DNA of 43,611 nucleotides from Xanthobacteraceae bacterium (GCA_031291445.1 JARLJA010000019.1:1-43611); one strand, 5' to 3'. Numbered from the stretch's first letter, positions 31,807 through 40,264 are shown. The notes: a model not told the origin generated them from the letters alone. Numbers and translations are program-made.

Positions 31807-31834
31807 ATTGGCTTGCGCCAATATTAGCCAATAT
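31807..31834. promoter_or_regulatory. GCCAAT repeats upstream of the primase-helicase
   Basis: ATTGGC at 31807-31812 and GCCAAT at 31817-31822 form an inverted repeat around TTGC. GCCAATAT occurs at 31817-31824 and again at 31827-31834 (10-base period). The site ends 7 bases before the start codon at 31799, and could be an operator for the helicase gene. Confidence 0.45.
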
Positions 31835-31942
31835 CAGCTTGACGCAATTTTGCTTCGCCCGATAGCTGCGCAAGAAGGGGCCCGATCACAATCGGCCGAT
31901 CCAAGCCCAGAGTTCGCGGTTTTATTCCGAATGGTGGCAAAA

Positions 31943-32019
31943 TGGCGCACCCGACACGATTCGAACGTGTGACCTTTGCCTTCGGAGGGCAACGCTCTAT
32001 CCAGCTGAGCTACGGGTGC
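31943..32019 (-). tRNA. tRNA-Arg (anticodon CCG)
   Basis: On the minus strand the cloverleaf reads from GCACCCG at 32019, through D arm GCTCAGCTGGATAGAGC, anticodon stem TTGCC-CTCCGAA-GGCAA with anticodon CCG, T arm ending GTTCGAATC, and acceptor CGGGTGC plus G and encoded CCA at 31945-31943. Length is 77. The 3' end faces the primase-helicase block, a frequent point of island insertion. Confidence 0.95.
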
Positions 32020-32235
32020 ATGACGCCCCATTTAGCCGATTGGCGGCGCGGGGGCAACGGTCGCGGCCGGCCCGGGACGGGCAAAAATGGCGGCCAAAAC
32101 CGGCGCGGCGGCGGAAACCGATAGCACCTCCGCCGCCGGATCACACTCCCGCCGACGTTATTTGACTTCATTGTCTCCGCGGCCTTCAACAGCCCGGCCC
32201 GGGTGGTCCGGGTGCCCTGACCCGCGGAGCCCGCC

Positions 32236-32985
32236 ATGATGCCATCCTCTCTCGCCAAGGCCTGTTTCGCGGCCTGCCGCGCGGCGCTCGCCGGCGTCGC
32301 CGTCGTCACGGCGCTCACCGTCGCGGTGCCGGCGCAGGCGGCGGACTACGCGGCGCTGGTCGCGGCCTCCGACCGCAGCGCGGCCGACCGCCAGGCCGAC
32401 GCCAAACGCCATCCGGTCGAACTTTTGGAATTCATCGCCCCGCAGCCGGGCTGGCGTGTGCTCGACATGGCCGCCGGCGCCGGCTACAGCACCGAACTGC
32501 TGGCGCGGGCGGTGGCGCCGGGCGGCAAGGTGTTCGCCCAGCATTCCAGGCCGTCGGACAAGTTCGGCGAGCGCAAGGCCTCGCCCGCCATGGCCGACGT
32601 CGAGGACGTCATCACCCCGTTCGACGACCTCTCGCGCCCGGCGCTGCATGACCTCGATCTCGTCACCTTCCTGTTTGGCTATCACGACACCACCTTCCTC
32701 GAGGTCGATCGGGCACGGATGGACACGGCGCTGTTCGACGCGCTCAAGCCCGGCGGCATCCTGGTGGTGGCCGATTATTCGGCGCGGCCGGAAGACGGCG
32801 CCACCGTCGGCAAGAGCCTGCACCGCATCGCCGAGGCGACCCTGCGCGCCGAGATCGAGGCGGCCGGCTTCCGCCTCGTTGGCGCCGGCGATTTCCTCCG
32901 CCATCCCGAGGACGCGCGCACTGCGACCTCGTCCAACAACCCGACGCCGGTCGACGCGTTCGTGCTGAAATTCCGCAAGCCCTGA
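32236..32985 (+). CDS. Class I SAM-methyltransferase-like protein with signal peptide
   Basis: A 249-residue protein. Residues 1-35 have the features of a signal peptide (basic start, ALAGVAVVTALTVAVPAQAA). The rest is a Rossmann methyltransferase fold: RVLDMAAGAGYSTELLARAVAPGGKVFAQ (motif I), then LFDALKPGGILVVADYSARP (motif post-II) and EAAGFRLVGAG. Exported methyltransferase-like proteins occur in proteobacteria, but SAM is not expected outside the cytoplasm, so the activity is uncertain. The start at 32236 is ATG; a second ATG at 32239 follows directly. Confidence 0.85.
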   Translation: MMPSSLAKACFAACRAALAGVAVVTALTVAVPAQAADYAALVAASDRSAADRQADAKRHPVELLEFIAPQPGWRVLDMAAGAGYSTELLARAVAPGGKVFAQHSRPSDKFGERKASPAMADVEDVITPFDDLSRPALHDLDLVTFLFGYHDTTFLEVDRARMDTALFDALKPGGILVVADYSARPEDGATVGKSLHRIAEATLRAEIEAAGFRLVGAGDFLRHPEDARTATSSNNPTPVDAFVLKFRKP

Positions 32986-33022
32986 GAGGCGGGCGGAGGC
33001 ATTCGAACGGGCCGGTTTTAAT

Positions 33023-33116
33023 GAACTCGTCATGCGCGGGCTCGACCCGCGCATCCACGCTTTGCAGCCGTCGCCGCGACGTAAAGCGTGGATTGCCGGG
33101 TCAAGCCCGGCAAATC
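33023..33116. repeat. Dispersed repeat with GTCATGC...GCATCCACG ends
   Basis: GTCATGCGCGGGCTCGACCC and CGCATCCACGCTTT face AAAGCGTGGATTGCCGGGTC and AAGCCCGGCAAAT. The same element in opposite orientation closes the window at 43480-43611. This is the common GTCATGCCCGGGCTTGACCCGGGCATCCACG-like intergenic element of Bradyrhizobiaceae. Confidence 0.65.
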
Positions 33117-33138
33117 GGCGCAATTGCAAAAACACCCT

Positions 33139-33151
33139 CCCTGTGACAGGG
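33139..33151. promoter_or_regulatory. Small inverted repeat upstream of MaoC gene
   Basis: CCCTGTGACAGGG is a 6+6 inverted repeat, 42 bases before the MaoC start. It may be an operator; nothing further supports it. Confidence 0.25.
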
Positions 33152-33192
33152 ACCGCCGCGGCCGGCCACCATGGCGCGAAAGGAAACAGCCG

Positions 33193-33678
33193 ATGACCGA
33201 TCCCGCCGCCTTCGATCCCGCCCGCCATCGTGTCGTGGAGCCCCGCGCCTTCGAGGACCTCGTGGTCGGCGAGACCTTCGACCTGCCCAGCCGCACCGTG
33301 ACGGAGGCCAATTTCGCCGCCTTCCAGGTGGTGTCCGGCGACAACCACCCGATCCATTACGACGTCGAATATTGCCGCCGCCAGGGCCATCCCGGCCTGC
33401 TCGCCCACGGCCTGCAGGTGCTGTGCTTCTCGGCCTCCGGCGCCGGCCTGTTTCCGCACGTCATCGGCGAGGCGCTGCTCGGCTTCATCGAGCAGTCGTC
33501 GCGCTTCCTCAAGCCGGTCCATGCCGGCGACACGCTCTATCCGCGTCTCACCATCGCGGCGCTGACGCCGCAGCGTTCGACCGGCATCGTCACGGTGGCC
33601 TCGTCGATCCACAACCAGCGCGGCGAGCAGGTGCTGGTCGGCGAGCAGAAATACCTGATGCGGCTGCGGCCGGCGTGA
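33193..33678 (+). CDS. MaoC-like (R)-specific enoyl-CoA hydratase family protein
   Basis: A 161-residue hot-dog fold protein. The MaoC active-site loop is in VSGDNHPIHYDVEYCRRQGHPGLLAHGLQVLC (Asp and His of the hydratase motif), followed by RFLKPVHAGDTLYPRL. It probably hydrates or dehydrates acyl-CoA thioesters. Start ATG 33193 is preceded by AAAGGAAA. It converges on the ABC binding protein with a 28-base gap. No neighbouring fatty-acid gene clarifies its pathway. Confidence 0.9.
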   Translation: MTDPAAFDPARHRVVEPRAFEDLVVGETFDLPSRTVTEANFAAFQVVSGDNHPIHYDVEYCRRQGHPGLLAHGLQVLCFSASGAGLFPHVIGEALLGFIEQSSRFLKPVHAGDTLYPRLTIAALTPQRSTGIVTVASSIHNQRGEQVLVGEQKYLMRLRPA

Positions 33679-33706
33679 CAAGCCGGCGCCCGACGTCGGT
33701 CGCGTC

Positions 33707-34951
33707 TCATTCGCGGGACGGCCCGTCGAGATGGGTGCAGCCGCCGTCGGCGATCGGGCGCATGATGTCGGCGGCCTTGACCTTGCTCTTGATGGTGAGG
33801 AGGTCCCAGCCCTGCTTGACGTCGGCCGGCGCCTTGACCTCGGCGAGCAGCATGTCGTTCATCAGCCGGCCGTCGTCGCGGATCCGGGCGCCCGGCGCGA
33901 AGAAATCGTCGACCGGCGTGGCCTTCATCCTGCGCATCACCGTGAGCCCGTCGGTCGAGGCGGCGGCCTCGACCGCGCGCAGATAATGCCTGACCGAACT
34001 GTAGACCGCGGCCTGGGCCTGGGTCGGCATCCGCCCGCCATGCTTCTCGGCGAAGCGGCGGCCGAAGGCGCGGCTCACGTCGTCGTTGTCCCAGTAGTAG
34101 CCGGTGAGGTACTGCACGCCCTGGGTCGCCTCGGCACCGAGCGCGTGCACCGAGGTCAGGTAGAAGATCAGCACCGCCAGCTTCTGGTCGTCCTGGCCGA
34201 CACGGAATTCGTGGGCCTGCTTCAGGCTGGTGACGGTGTCGCCGGAGGCATTGGCGAGCGCCACCACCTTGGCGCCGGACGACTGGCCCTGCAGCAGGAA
34301 CGAGGAGAAATCCATGGTGCCGACCGGATGGCGCACCGCGCCCACCACCTTGCCGCCGAGCGAGGTCACGACCTTGGTGACTTCCGCCTGCATGGAATGG
34401 CCGAAGGCGTAGTCCGCGGTGATGAAGAACCAGCTGTCGCCGCCCTGCTGCACGATCGAGCGGGCGATGCCCTGGGCCAGCGAATAGGTGTCGTACAGCC
34501 ACATCGCCCCCGTCGGCGAGCAGGCCTTGCCGAACAGGTCCGCGGTCGCCGAGCCCGAATGCACCACGATCTTGCCGCGCTCGCGGGCGATCTCCTGCAC
34601 CGCCAGCGAGATCGCCGAATTGCCGATGTCGAAGATCGCGTCCACCCCCTGGACGTCGTAGAGCTCGCGCGCCAGCGTCGCGCCGAGATCAGTCTTGTTC
34701 TGGTGGTCGGGCGCCAGGAGCTTGACCGGCTGGCCGCCGACCCTGCCGCCGAGATCGTCGATGGCGAGCTGCGCCGCCACCGCGCTGCCGACGCCGCCGG
34801 CATCGGAGAACACCGAGCTCTTGTCGTTGAGCACGGCGATGGTGACCGGCTTTGAGAGGCCTTGCGCCAGCGCGCCCGTGGCGAGCGCCGACGCCAAGCC
34901 GAATGCGAAGCCGAGCGCGACGCGGCGCGCGCCGGCGAAAGTCCGTCTCAT
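33707..34951 (-). CDS. ABC transporter substrate-binding protein (branched-chain amino acid type)
   Basis: A 414-residue periplasmic binding protein of the LivK family. Residues 1-29 are a signal peptide (MRRTFAGARRVALGFAFGLASALATGALAQ). Then PVTIAVLNDKSSVFSDAGGVGSAVAAQLAIDDLGG is the standard opening. Middle motifs include RERGKIVVHSGSATADL and DSWFFITADYAFGHSM. The ATG at 34951 follows GGGAAGGAAACACC. No permease or ATPase gene is adjacent. The amidase gene just upstream in the same direction suggests uptake of an amide or amino-acid-like solute. Confidence 0.92.
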   Translation of the reverse strand: MRRTFAGARRVALGFAFGLASALATGALAQGLSKPVTIAVLNDKSSVFSDAGGVGSAVAAQLAIDDLGGRVGGQPVKLLAPDHQNKTDLGATLARELYDVQGVDAIFDIGNSAISLAVQEIARERGKIVVHSGSATADLFGKACSPTGAMWLYDTYSLAQGIARSIVQQGGDSWFFITADYAFGHSMQAEVTKVVTSLGGKVVGAVRHPVGTMDFSSFLLQGQSSGAKVVALANASGDTVTSLKQAHEFRVGQDDQKLAVLIFYLTSVHALGAEATQGVQYLTGYYWDNDDVSRAFGRRFAEKHGGRMPTQAQAAVYSSVRHYLRAVEAAASTDGLTVMRRMKATPVDDFFAPGARIRDDGRLMNDMLLAEVKAPADVKQGWDLLTIKSKVKAADIMRPIADGGCTHLDGPSRE

Positions 34952-35013
34952 GGTGTTTCCTTCCCAGGTGTCTTTTGTTGTCGTTGATTGAGAACGCGCG
35001 CGGCGTCGCCGGT

Positions 35014-36438
35014 TCAGGCGCAGACCGGCGGCCGGCGCTGCGCCCACGGCCGCTCCTGCTCGAGCTGGGCGGCGAGCCGGAACAGCGTCGCCTCGTCGCC
35101 GAAGCGGCCGGCGAACATCATGCCGAGCGGCAGCCCGGCCGCATTCCACGCCAGCGGCACCGACATCGCCGGCTGGCCGGAGATGTTGAACATGCTGGTG
35201 CCCGGCATGTAGCGGCGCAGCAGCGGCGAGATATGCGACAGGTCGCTGGTCATGGTGTCGAGCGCGCCGATCGGCAGCGGCGGCAGGCACAGCGTCGGCG
35301 CCAGGAACACGTCGCAGCCGGCGAAGAACTCGGCGAGGCGGTGCGCGATCTGGAACGCGCCGAGCTGGGCCTCGACATAGTCGATCCCGCTGGCCTTGCG
35401 CGCATTGGCCGCCATCGCCAAGGTCAGCCGCTCGAAATCGCCGTCGGTCATCGGCCGGCCGAACGCGTCTTCGGCGAGCCGGACGCTCAGCGCGGTGTTG
35501 GTGCCGACGATGGTGGCGAGCACCGCGGCCGGATCGAGCGGCAGCGCCGGCGCTCGCTCCTCGACATGATGGCCGAGCCGCTCCAGCATCGCGGCGACGT
35601 CGCGCACCGCGGCGGCGATCTCGGGGTCGATCGGCTCGCCATAGGGCGAGCGGTCGGTGAAGGCGATGCGCAGCCGGCCGGGGTCGCGCCTGGTTTCGTC
35701 GAGATAGGGCCGCTCCGGCGGCGGCGCCACATAGGGGCTGCAGGCTTCCGGCCCCTGCACCGCGTCGAGCATGGCGGCGCTGTCGCGCACGCTGATGCTG
35801 ACCACGTGGCCGCAGGCGAAGCCGCCCCAGCCCTCGCCGCGGTCCGGCCCGGTCGGGGTGCGGGCGCGGGTCGGCTTGAGGCCGAACACGCCGCAGGCCG
35901 AGGCCGGGATGCGGATCGATCCGCCGCCGTCGCTGGCATGGGCGACCGGCACGATGCGCGCCGCCACAGCCGCCGCTGCGCCGCCCGACGAGCCGCCGGA
36001 AGAGTGCGCCGGATTCCATGGATTGCGGGTCGGTCCGAACAGCCGCGATTCGGTGGTCGGCATCAGTCCGAGTTCAGGGCTCGCGCTCTTGCCGAAGATG
36101 GTGACGCCGCTGGCGAGAAAGCGCTGCGCCAGCGTGCCGGTGTGGTCGGCGACGAAATTGCTGAAGACGCTGGCGCCGAATGTCGTGCGCGTGCCGGCCA
36201 GCAGGTCGAGATCCTTGAGCAGGAACGGCACTCCGGTGAAGGGCCCCTCCGGCAGGCCGGCCGCGATTTGGCGGCGCGCGGCGTCGTCGTGGCGCACCAC
36301 CACCGCGTTGAGCCGCGGGTCGACCGCCTCGGTGCGCCGGATCGCCTCGTCCAGCAGCTCCAGCGCGCTGATCTCGCGGCTGTGCACCAGCCCGGCGAGG
36401 CCGAGACCGTCATGGGTGTCGTAGGCGGCGATGGTCAT
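35014..36438 (-). CDS. Amidase signature family enzyme
   Basis: A 474-residue amidase signature hydrolase. The Ser-cisSer-Lys triad is visible: K75 (FLLKDLD), Ser at 150-151 (SSGGSSGGAA) and S174 (SDGGGSIRIPA). Hydrolyses a C-N amide bond; substrate unknown. Start ATG 36438 is preceded by TTGGGGAA; an upstream in-frame start at 36474 adds a basic segment without support. The downstream binding-protein gene (34951) follows after 62 bases, suggesting one operon. Confidence 0.93.
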   Translation of the reverse strand: MTIAAYDTHDGLGLAGLVHSREISALELLDEAIRRTEAVDPRLNAVVVRHDDAARRQIAAGLPEGPFTGVPFLLKDLDLLAGTRTTFGASVFSNFVADHTGTLAQRFLASGVTIFGKSASPELGLMPTTESRLFGPTRNPWNPAHSSGGSSGGAAAAVAARIVPVAHASDGGGSIRIPASACGVFGLKPTRARTPTGPDRGEGWGGFACGHVVSISVRDSAAMLDAVQGPEACSPYVAPPPERPYLDETRRDPGRLRIAFTDRSPYGEPIDPEIAAAVRDVAAMLERLGHHVEERAPALPLDPAAVLATIVGTNTALSVRLAEDAFGRPMTDGDFERLTLAMAANARKASGIDYVEAQLGAFQIAHRLAEFFAGCDVFLAPTLCLPPLPIGALDTMTSDLSHISPLLRRYMPGTSMFNISGQPAMSVPLAWNAAGLPLGMMFAGRFGDEATLFRLAAQLEQERPWAQRRPPVCA

Positions 36439-36537
36439 GGCGTTCCCCAATGTCCTTTTGCGTTTGGCGGACATTATGCCGGTCCGGCGCGGCGGCGCCA
36501 GACGCGATCGCGGGGAGGGCCTTGCGCAGGCGGCAGG

Positions 36538-36942
36538 TCAGGCCGGCACGATGGTCTTGCCGATCGGCCACAGCGCGATGCCGGCGAGCTTGAGATGGGC
36601 CCAGGCGAACGGCAGGCCGACGATGGTGATGGCGTACAGGATCGCCCATACCAGGTGGCCGAGCGCCAGCCACCACCCCGCCAGCACCAGCCAGATGATG
36701 TTGCCGATCAACCCGAGCGGCCCGGTGCCGACGTCGGAGCGGCCGAAATATTCCTCCCGCGACACCGCGCGCTGGCCGAACGGCAGCAGCGTGTAGGATG
36801 CGATGGTGAAGGCGGCGCGCGCCCACGGCAGCCCGATGATGGTGATCGCCATGATGATGGCGGCGACCACCCAGGCGATCGCCATCCAGAATCCGCCGAA
36901 CACGATCCAGATGATATTCAACAGCAGGGAGAGAGGAGACAT
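36538..36942 (-). CDS. YccF-domain membrane protein
   Basis: A 134-residue inner-membrane protein of the YccF family. It holds two copies of the pattern LLNIIWIVFGGFWMAIAW and LIGNIIWLVLAGWWLALGH, each followed by ITIIGLPWA / ITIVGLPFAWAHLKL, with about four hydrophobic segments. Function is unknown. The start at 36942 follows GAGAGGAGAC-type sequence in the correct orientation (GTCTCCTCTC on the other strand). Confidence 0.9.
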   Translation of the reverse strand: MSPLSLLLNIIWIVFGGFWMAIAWVVAAIIMAITIIGLPWARAAFTIASYTLLPFGQRAVSREEYFGRSDVGTGPLGLIGNIIWLVLAGWWLALGHLVWAILYAITIVGLPFAWAHLKLAGIALWPIGKTIVPA

Positions 36943-37038
36943 GGGGCACCGGGGCAAGGAGCAAACGTCACACCGCGGACAAGCCGCTTCGATCTTAATA
37001 GCACGAATTCGGATAGGTACGAGGTGGCGCGGTCGATC

Positions 37039-38361
37039 ATGTTTCGACATCCAATCGTCAAACGACTCGCCGTAGCCGCCTCGGCGGCGCTGGCCGCGGG
37101 CCTGGTCGCGCTCGGCCTCGATCTCTACGAACCCATTCTGACCGCGGTGCGGCCTTGGGCCCACAGCGTGGTGTTCGCCGCCTCCGCGGCCATGCTGGCA
37201 TTCCTGCTATGGCGGGGCCGCGGCGCCAGGCGAGGCATCACCGGCCGGGCGCTGCTGGTCCTGTGGTGCCTGCCGCCGCTCGCCATGGTCGCGGCGGACC
37301 TGATTGACCGCGGCGACCGCGATGCCGTTGCGCGGGCCGAGGGGCCGCAGGCGCGGGAGCTCGGTCGCCACTTCATCGTCGGCTACACCCGGCGCGACGA
37401 GGTTGCGCCGCTGGCGGCGCGCGGCCTGATCGCCGGCGTCTACATCACCCATCACAACATCGCGGGACGCACGGCGGCGGATCTCAAGTCCGAGATCGCG
37501 GACCTCCAGGCCCTGCGCAGGGCGGCCGGCCTGCCGCCGCTGATCGTCGCCGCCGACCAGGAGGGCGGCATCGTCTCGCACCTCTCGCCGCAGCTGACGG
37601 CGCTGCCCGCGCTGGCGACGCTGGCCGATCTGGCGCCCGACGCGCGCGCCAGCCGCGCCCGCGAGTTCGGGGAAATCCAGGGCCGCGAACTGCACGACCT
37701 CGGCGTCACCATGAACTTCGCGCCGGTGGTGGACCTGCGGACGGCGGCGGCGCGCCGGCATGTCGACCTCAACAGCCTGATCAGCCAGCGCGCCATCTCC
37801 GGCGATCCGGCCATCGTCACCGAGATCGCCGGGAACTACATCCGCGGGCTGAACGCCCAGCAGGTCGCCGGCACCATCAAGCACTTCCCCGGTCTCGGGC
37901 GCGCCGCCGCCGACACCCATCTGTTCAGCGCCCGTATCGACGCGCCGCTGGCCGAGCTCGAGGACACCGACTGGAAGCCGTTCCGCGCGTTGCTCGGCGC
38001 CACCACCGGCGCCGGCCTCATGGTCGGGCATGCGACGGTGACGGCGCTCGATCCGGAGCGGCCGGCATCGCTGTCGAAGCGGGTCATCACCGACATGATC
38101 CGCGGCGCCTGGGGCTACGACGGCGTGATCGTCACCGACGACCTGGTGATGGGCGCGGTGTATCGCACCGGCATCTGCGATGCGGCGATCGCGGCGCTGA
38201 ACGCCGGGGTCGATCTGCTGCTGATCGCCTACGACGGCGCGCAATACGATCGCGCGTTCCCCTGCGCGCTGGCGGCGCTGGGGCGCGGCGAGATCGACGC
38301 TGCCATGCTGCGCGCCAGCGCGGCGCGGCTGGGGGATCGAGGCGCGGCGGCGGGGGATTAG
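37039..38361 (+). CDS. Membrane-anchored GH3 hydrolase (NagZ-like beta-N-acetylhexosaminidase)
   Basis: A 440-residue protein. Residues about 1-90 contain three hydrophobic segments (8-28, 43-58, 71-86). The rest is a family 3 glycoside hydrolase: PPLIVAADQEGGIVSHL, MNFAPVVDL, KHFPGLGRAAADTH (residues 281-294) and VTDDLVMGAVY with D367 near the nucleophile position. NagZ usually has KHFPGHG; the His is Leu here. NagZ trims peptidoglycan muropeptides in the cytoplasm, whereas this one has a membrane anchor, which is unusual. Start ATG 37039; a GTG at 37024 is in frame. The large upstream reading frame from 34852 is a shadow. Confidence 0.88.
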   Translation: MFRHPIVKRLAVAASAALAAGLVALGLDLYEPILTAVRPWAHSVVFAASAAMLAFLLWRGRGARRGITGRALLVLWCLPPLAMVAADLIDRGDRDAVARAEGPQARELGRHFIVGYTRRDEVAPLAARGLIAGVYITHHNIAGRTAADLKSEIADLQALRRAAGLPPLIVAADQEGGIVSHLSPQLTALPALATLADLAPDARASRAREFGEIQGRELHDLGVTMNFAPVVDLRTAAARRHVDLNSLISQRAISGDPAIVTEIAGNYIRGLNAQQVAGTIKHFPGLGRAAADTHLFSARIDAPLAELEDTDWKPFRALLGATTGAGLMVGHATVTALDPERPASLSKRVITDMIRGAWGYDGVIVTDDLVMGAVYRTGICDAAIAALNAGVDLLLIAYDGAQYDRAFPCALAALGRGEIDAAMLRASAARLGDRGAAAGD

Positions 38362-38368
38362 CGCGGGC

Positions 38369-39544
38369 TCAGGCGAGGTTGCGCCTGGCGAACGCCGTCA
38401 GCAGCTGCGCCACCTTCTCCGACTGTTCCTGCTGCACCCAGTGGCCGGCGCCGGCGATCAGGTGGCACTCCTCCATCCGCGTGCAGACCTGTGTCTGCAT
38501 GCGCTCGAAATCGCCGGGCCGCTGATAGGTGCCCCAGTCGCTGGTGCCGGCGATGAACGCGGCGGGAACGTCGATGGTGCGGCCGGAGAACAGGCGGAGT
38601 TCGGCGTCGCAGGCGGGTTCGAACCGGCAGCGGTACCAGTTCAGCCCGCCCTGGAAGCCGGTGCGGCCGTATTCCGCGGCATAGACGTCGAGCTCGTGCT
38701 CGGGCAGCCAGCGGCAGGCGGCGACGGCCGCGGCCGGCGGCATGTGGTGGGCGACGGTCTCGGCCATGGTCTCGTCGCGCCGCATGACGTAGTAGGTCGG
38801 AAGTTTGGCGAGTTCGGCCGCGGTCCAGCTTTCGAGGGGCGCGGGGGTGTTGCCGGCCCAGTCCGCGCTCTTGACGTGGTAGTAGGCGCGCAGGAAGGCG
38901 CGCAGGCCGTGCGGGCCGTTGCGCATGTCGGCGTCGGCCGCGGCGGTCGAATAATAGGCCTGGTAGTGCTTGCGCGGCGGATCGAGCGCCGCCAGCGCGG
39001 CGTCCATGTCGAGCGGTTGCGCGGCCGGCTCGCGCCGGCGCAGCGTATCGAACGGCAGCGCCGGCGGTCCGCCGAACGGCGCGCTCATCAGCACCACCGA
39101 GCGGAAGATGTCGGGCCGCACCAGCGCGCTCCACGCCGCCACCACCGCGCCGTAGTCGTGCCCGACCAGCGTCGCGACCGACGAAAGGCCGTAGGCCGCC
39201 ACCAGGCCGAGAACGTCGCGCACCAGGTTGAGCGGCCGGAATTGGGCGAGGTCGGCGGCGAAACGGTTGTCGGATCCGGTGGTGCGGCCATAGCCGCGCT
39301 GGTCCGGCGCGATGACGTGGAAGCCCGCCGCGGCCAGCGGCCCGATGATGCGCCGCCAGCTGAAGGCGAGTTCGGGAAAGCCGTGCAACAGAACGATGAC
39401 GGGGCGCCCGTCGCCGGCGCCGGCCTCGAGCACATGCATCGACAGCCCGTTACCGTTGTCGACCATGCGGGATCGGATTCCGTCCGGCAGTGTGGCCAGA
39501 TAGTCACCTTTGCCGTCCGCAGCGTGATCGGGCGAGGTCATCAT
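38369..39544 (-). CDS. Alpha/beta hydrolase, epoxide hydrolase-like
   Basis: A 391-residue alpha/beta hydrolase. Epoxide-hydrolase-type motifs are VILLHGFPELAFSWR (oxyanion hole), APDQRGYGRT, and the nucleophile elbow VGHDYGAVVA with D130. The catalytic His is in GAGHWVQQE near the end. Tyr residues in the lid (KHYQAYY) are as in epoxide hydrolases. The start is ATG 39544 or the ATG directly after it (39541). Substrate unknown. Confidence 0.9.
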   Translation of the reverse strand: MMTSPDHAADGKGDYLATLPDGIRSRMVDNGNGLSMHVLEAGAGDGRPVIVLLHGFPELAFSWRRIIGPLAAAGFHVIAPDQRGYGRTTGSDNRFAADLAQFRPLNLVRDVLGLVAAYGLSSVATLVGHDYGAVVAAWSALVRPDIFRSVVLMSAPFGGPPALPFDTLRRREPAAQPLDMDAALAALDPPRKHYQAYYSTAAADADMRNGPHGLRAFLRAYYHVKSADWAGNTPAPLESWTAAELAKLPTYYVMRRDETMAETVAHHMPPAAAVAACRWLPEHELDVYAAEYGRTGFQGGLNWYRCRFEPACDAELRLFSGRTIDVPAAFIAGTSDWGTYQRPGDFERMQTQVCTRMEECHLIAGAGHWVQQEQSEKVAQLLTAFARRNLA

Positions 39545-39782
39545 CGCGTCTCCGGGTTGATCGCGCAGTGTTGATCGCAATCAGGCCCGCGCCGCCAGGA
39601 CGCCGTCAAGTGCATGACGCATGAGATGTCTGTGATTTCGCGTTGCTGATGGTGTGGTTTGCCATCGAAAATGCGATGCGGTGTCGCCTGCGGGCAACGG
39701 GGAGCAGGTATTCGCGAAATTTTCGCCCTTCCGGATCCGTGGCGCGCAATGTGTGTTATAAGCATTCCGTCTGCAACGAGCG

Positions 39783-40112
39783 ATGATGATGAGCGAAGAC
39801 TGGAATACGAAGTATGGCACGCGGCGCGTCCGCAAGGATCCGCCGACCCTTGCCGAGGCGATCTTCGCCGCCCAGGGCATTACCGACGACGTGCAGGGCC
39901 AGGTCGAGATCGCCGCGGCCCTGATGGGGCTGCCGCAGGAAGACGTGCGCGTCCAGGTGCTGAAGGCGAAGCCGGCCTCGAACCAGCCGACGCGCATCAT
40001 CTCGACCGAACGCGGCGCCGCGCGCACCGTGGTGGTCGAACGTCGCGTGATGCGCCGCCCGCTGGGCGACAAGCGCTCGACGACGCGCGGCCCGGGCCCG
40101 GCGGGATCGTAA
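39783..40112 (+). CDS. Small conserved-looking basic protein
   Basis: A 109-residue protein with no recognised domain. It opens MMMSEDWNTKYGTRRVRKDPPTLAEAIFAAQGITDDVQGQVEIAAALMGLPQEDVRVQVLKA and ends in a basic, low-complexity tail. The first 60 residues read like a folded, conserved unit. Three successive ATGs (39783, 39786, 39789) are possible starts. A -10-like TATAAG lies near 39758. The stop codon is the first base triplet of a four-fold 13-base tandem repeat. Confidence 0.7.
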   Translation: MMMSEDWNTKYGTRRVRKDPPTLAEAIFAAQGITDDVQGQVEIAAALMGLPQEDVRVQVLKAKPASNQPTRIISTERGAARTVVVERRVMRRPLGDKRSTTRGPGPAGS

Positions 40113-40161
40113 CGCCTTGTCTTAACGCCTTGTCTTAACGCGGTGTCGTAACGCCTTGTCG
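40110..40161. repeat. Four tandem 13-base repeats
   Basis: Unit TAACGCCTTGTCT at 40110-40122 and 40123-40135, then TAACGCGGTGTCG at 40136-40148 and TAACGCCTTGTCG at 40149-40161. The first unit begins with the stop codon of the preceding gene, so the array extends the 3' untranslated region. Confidence 0.85.
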
Positions 40162-40264
40162 TACGACTTGGGTCGTCGCGCCCCGATGGCGGTTCGGTCA
40201 GGCCCGTTCAAATCAGATTAAAATCGTCGTTGCCTTTCTGACGGTGCGGCCGGCCGCAACCGCG

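Noticed and set aside
28055..32019. Complete integrative element with attachment repeats
   Set aside because: I found no integrase and no direct repeat of the tRNA 3' end at the far side, so only a probable island is claimed.
31834..32031. Short minus-strand frame with [24 protein letters not shown] product
   Set aside because: It lies over tRNA-Arg; this kind of product is a well-known false gene call from tRNA sequence.
34952..36019. N-terminal extension of the binding protein frame
   Set aside because: It overlaps the amidase gene in another frame, and the true start has a signal peptide and ribosome binding site at 34951.
34852..37038. Very long frame leading into the GH3 gene (total 1169 codons)
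   Set aside because: This part is antisense to the binding protein, amidase and YccF genes and is Arg-rich low complexity. The real GH3 gene starts at 37039 or 37024.
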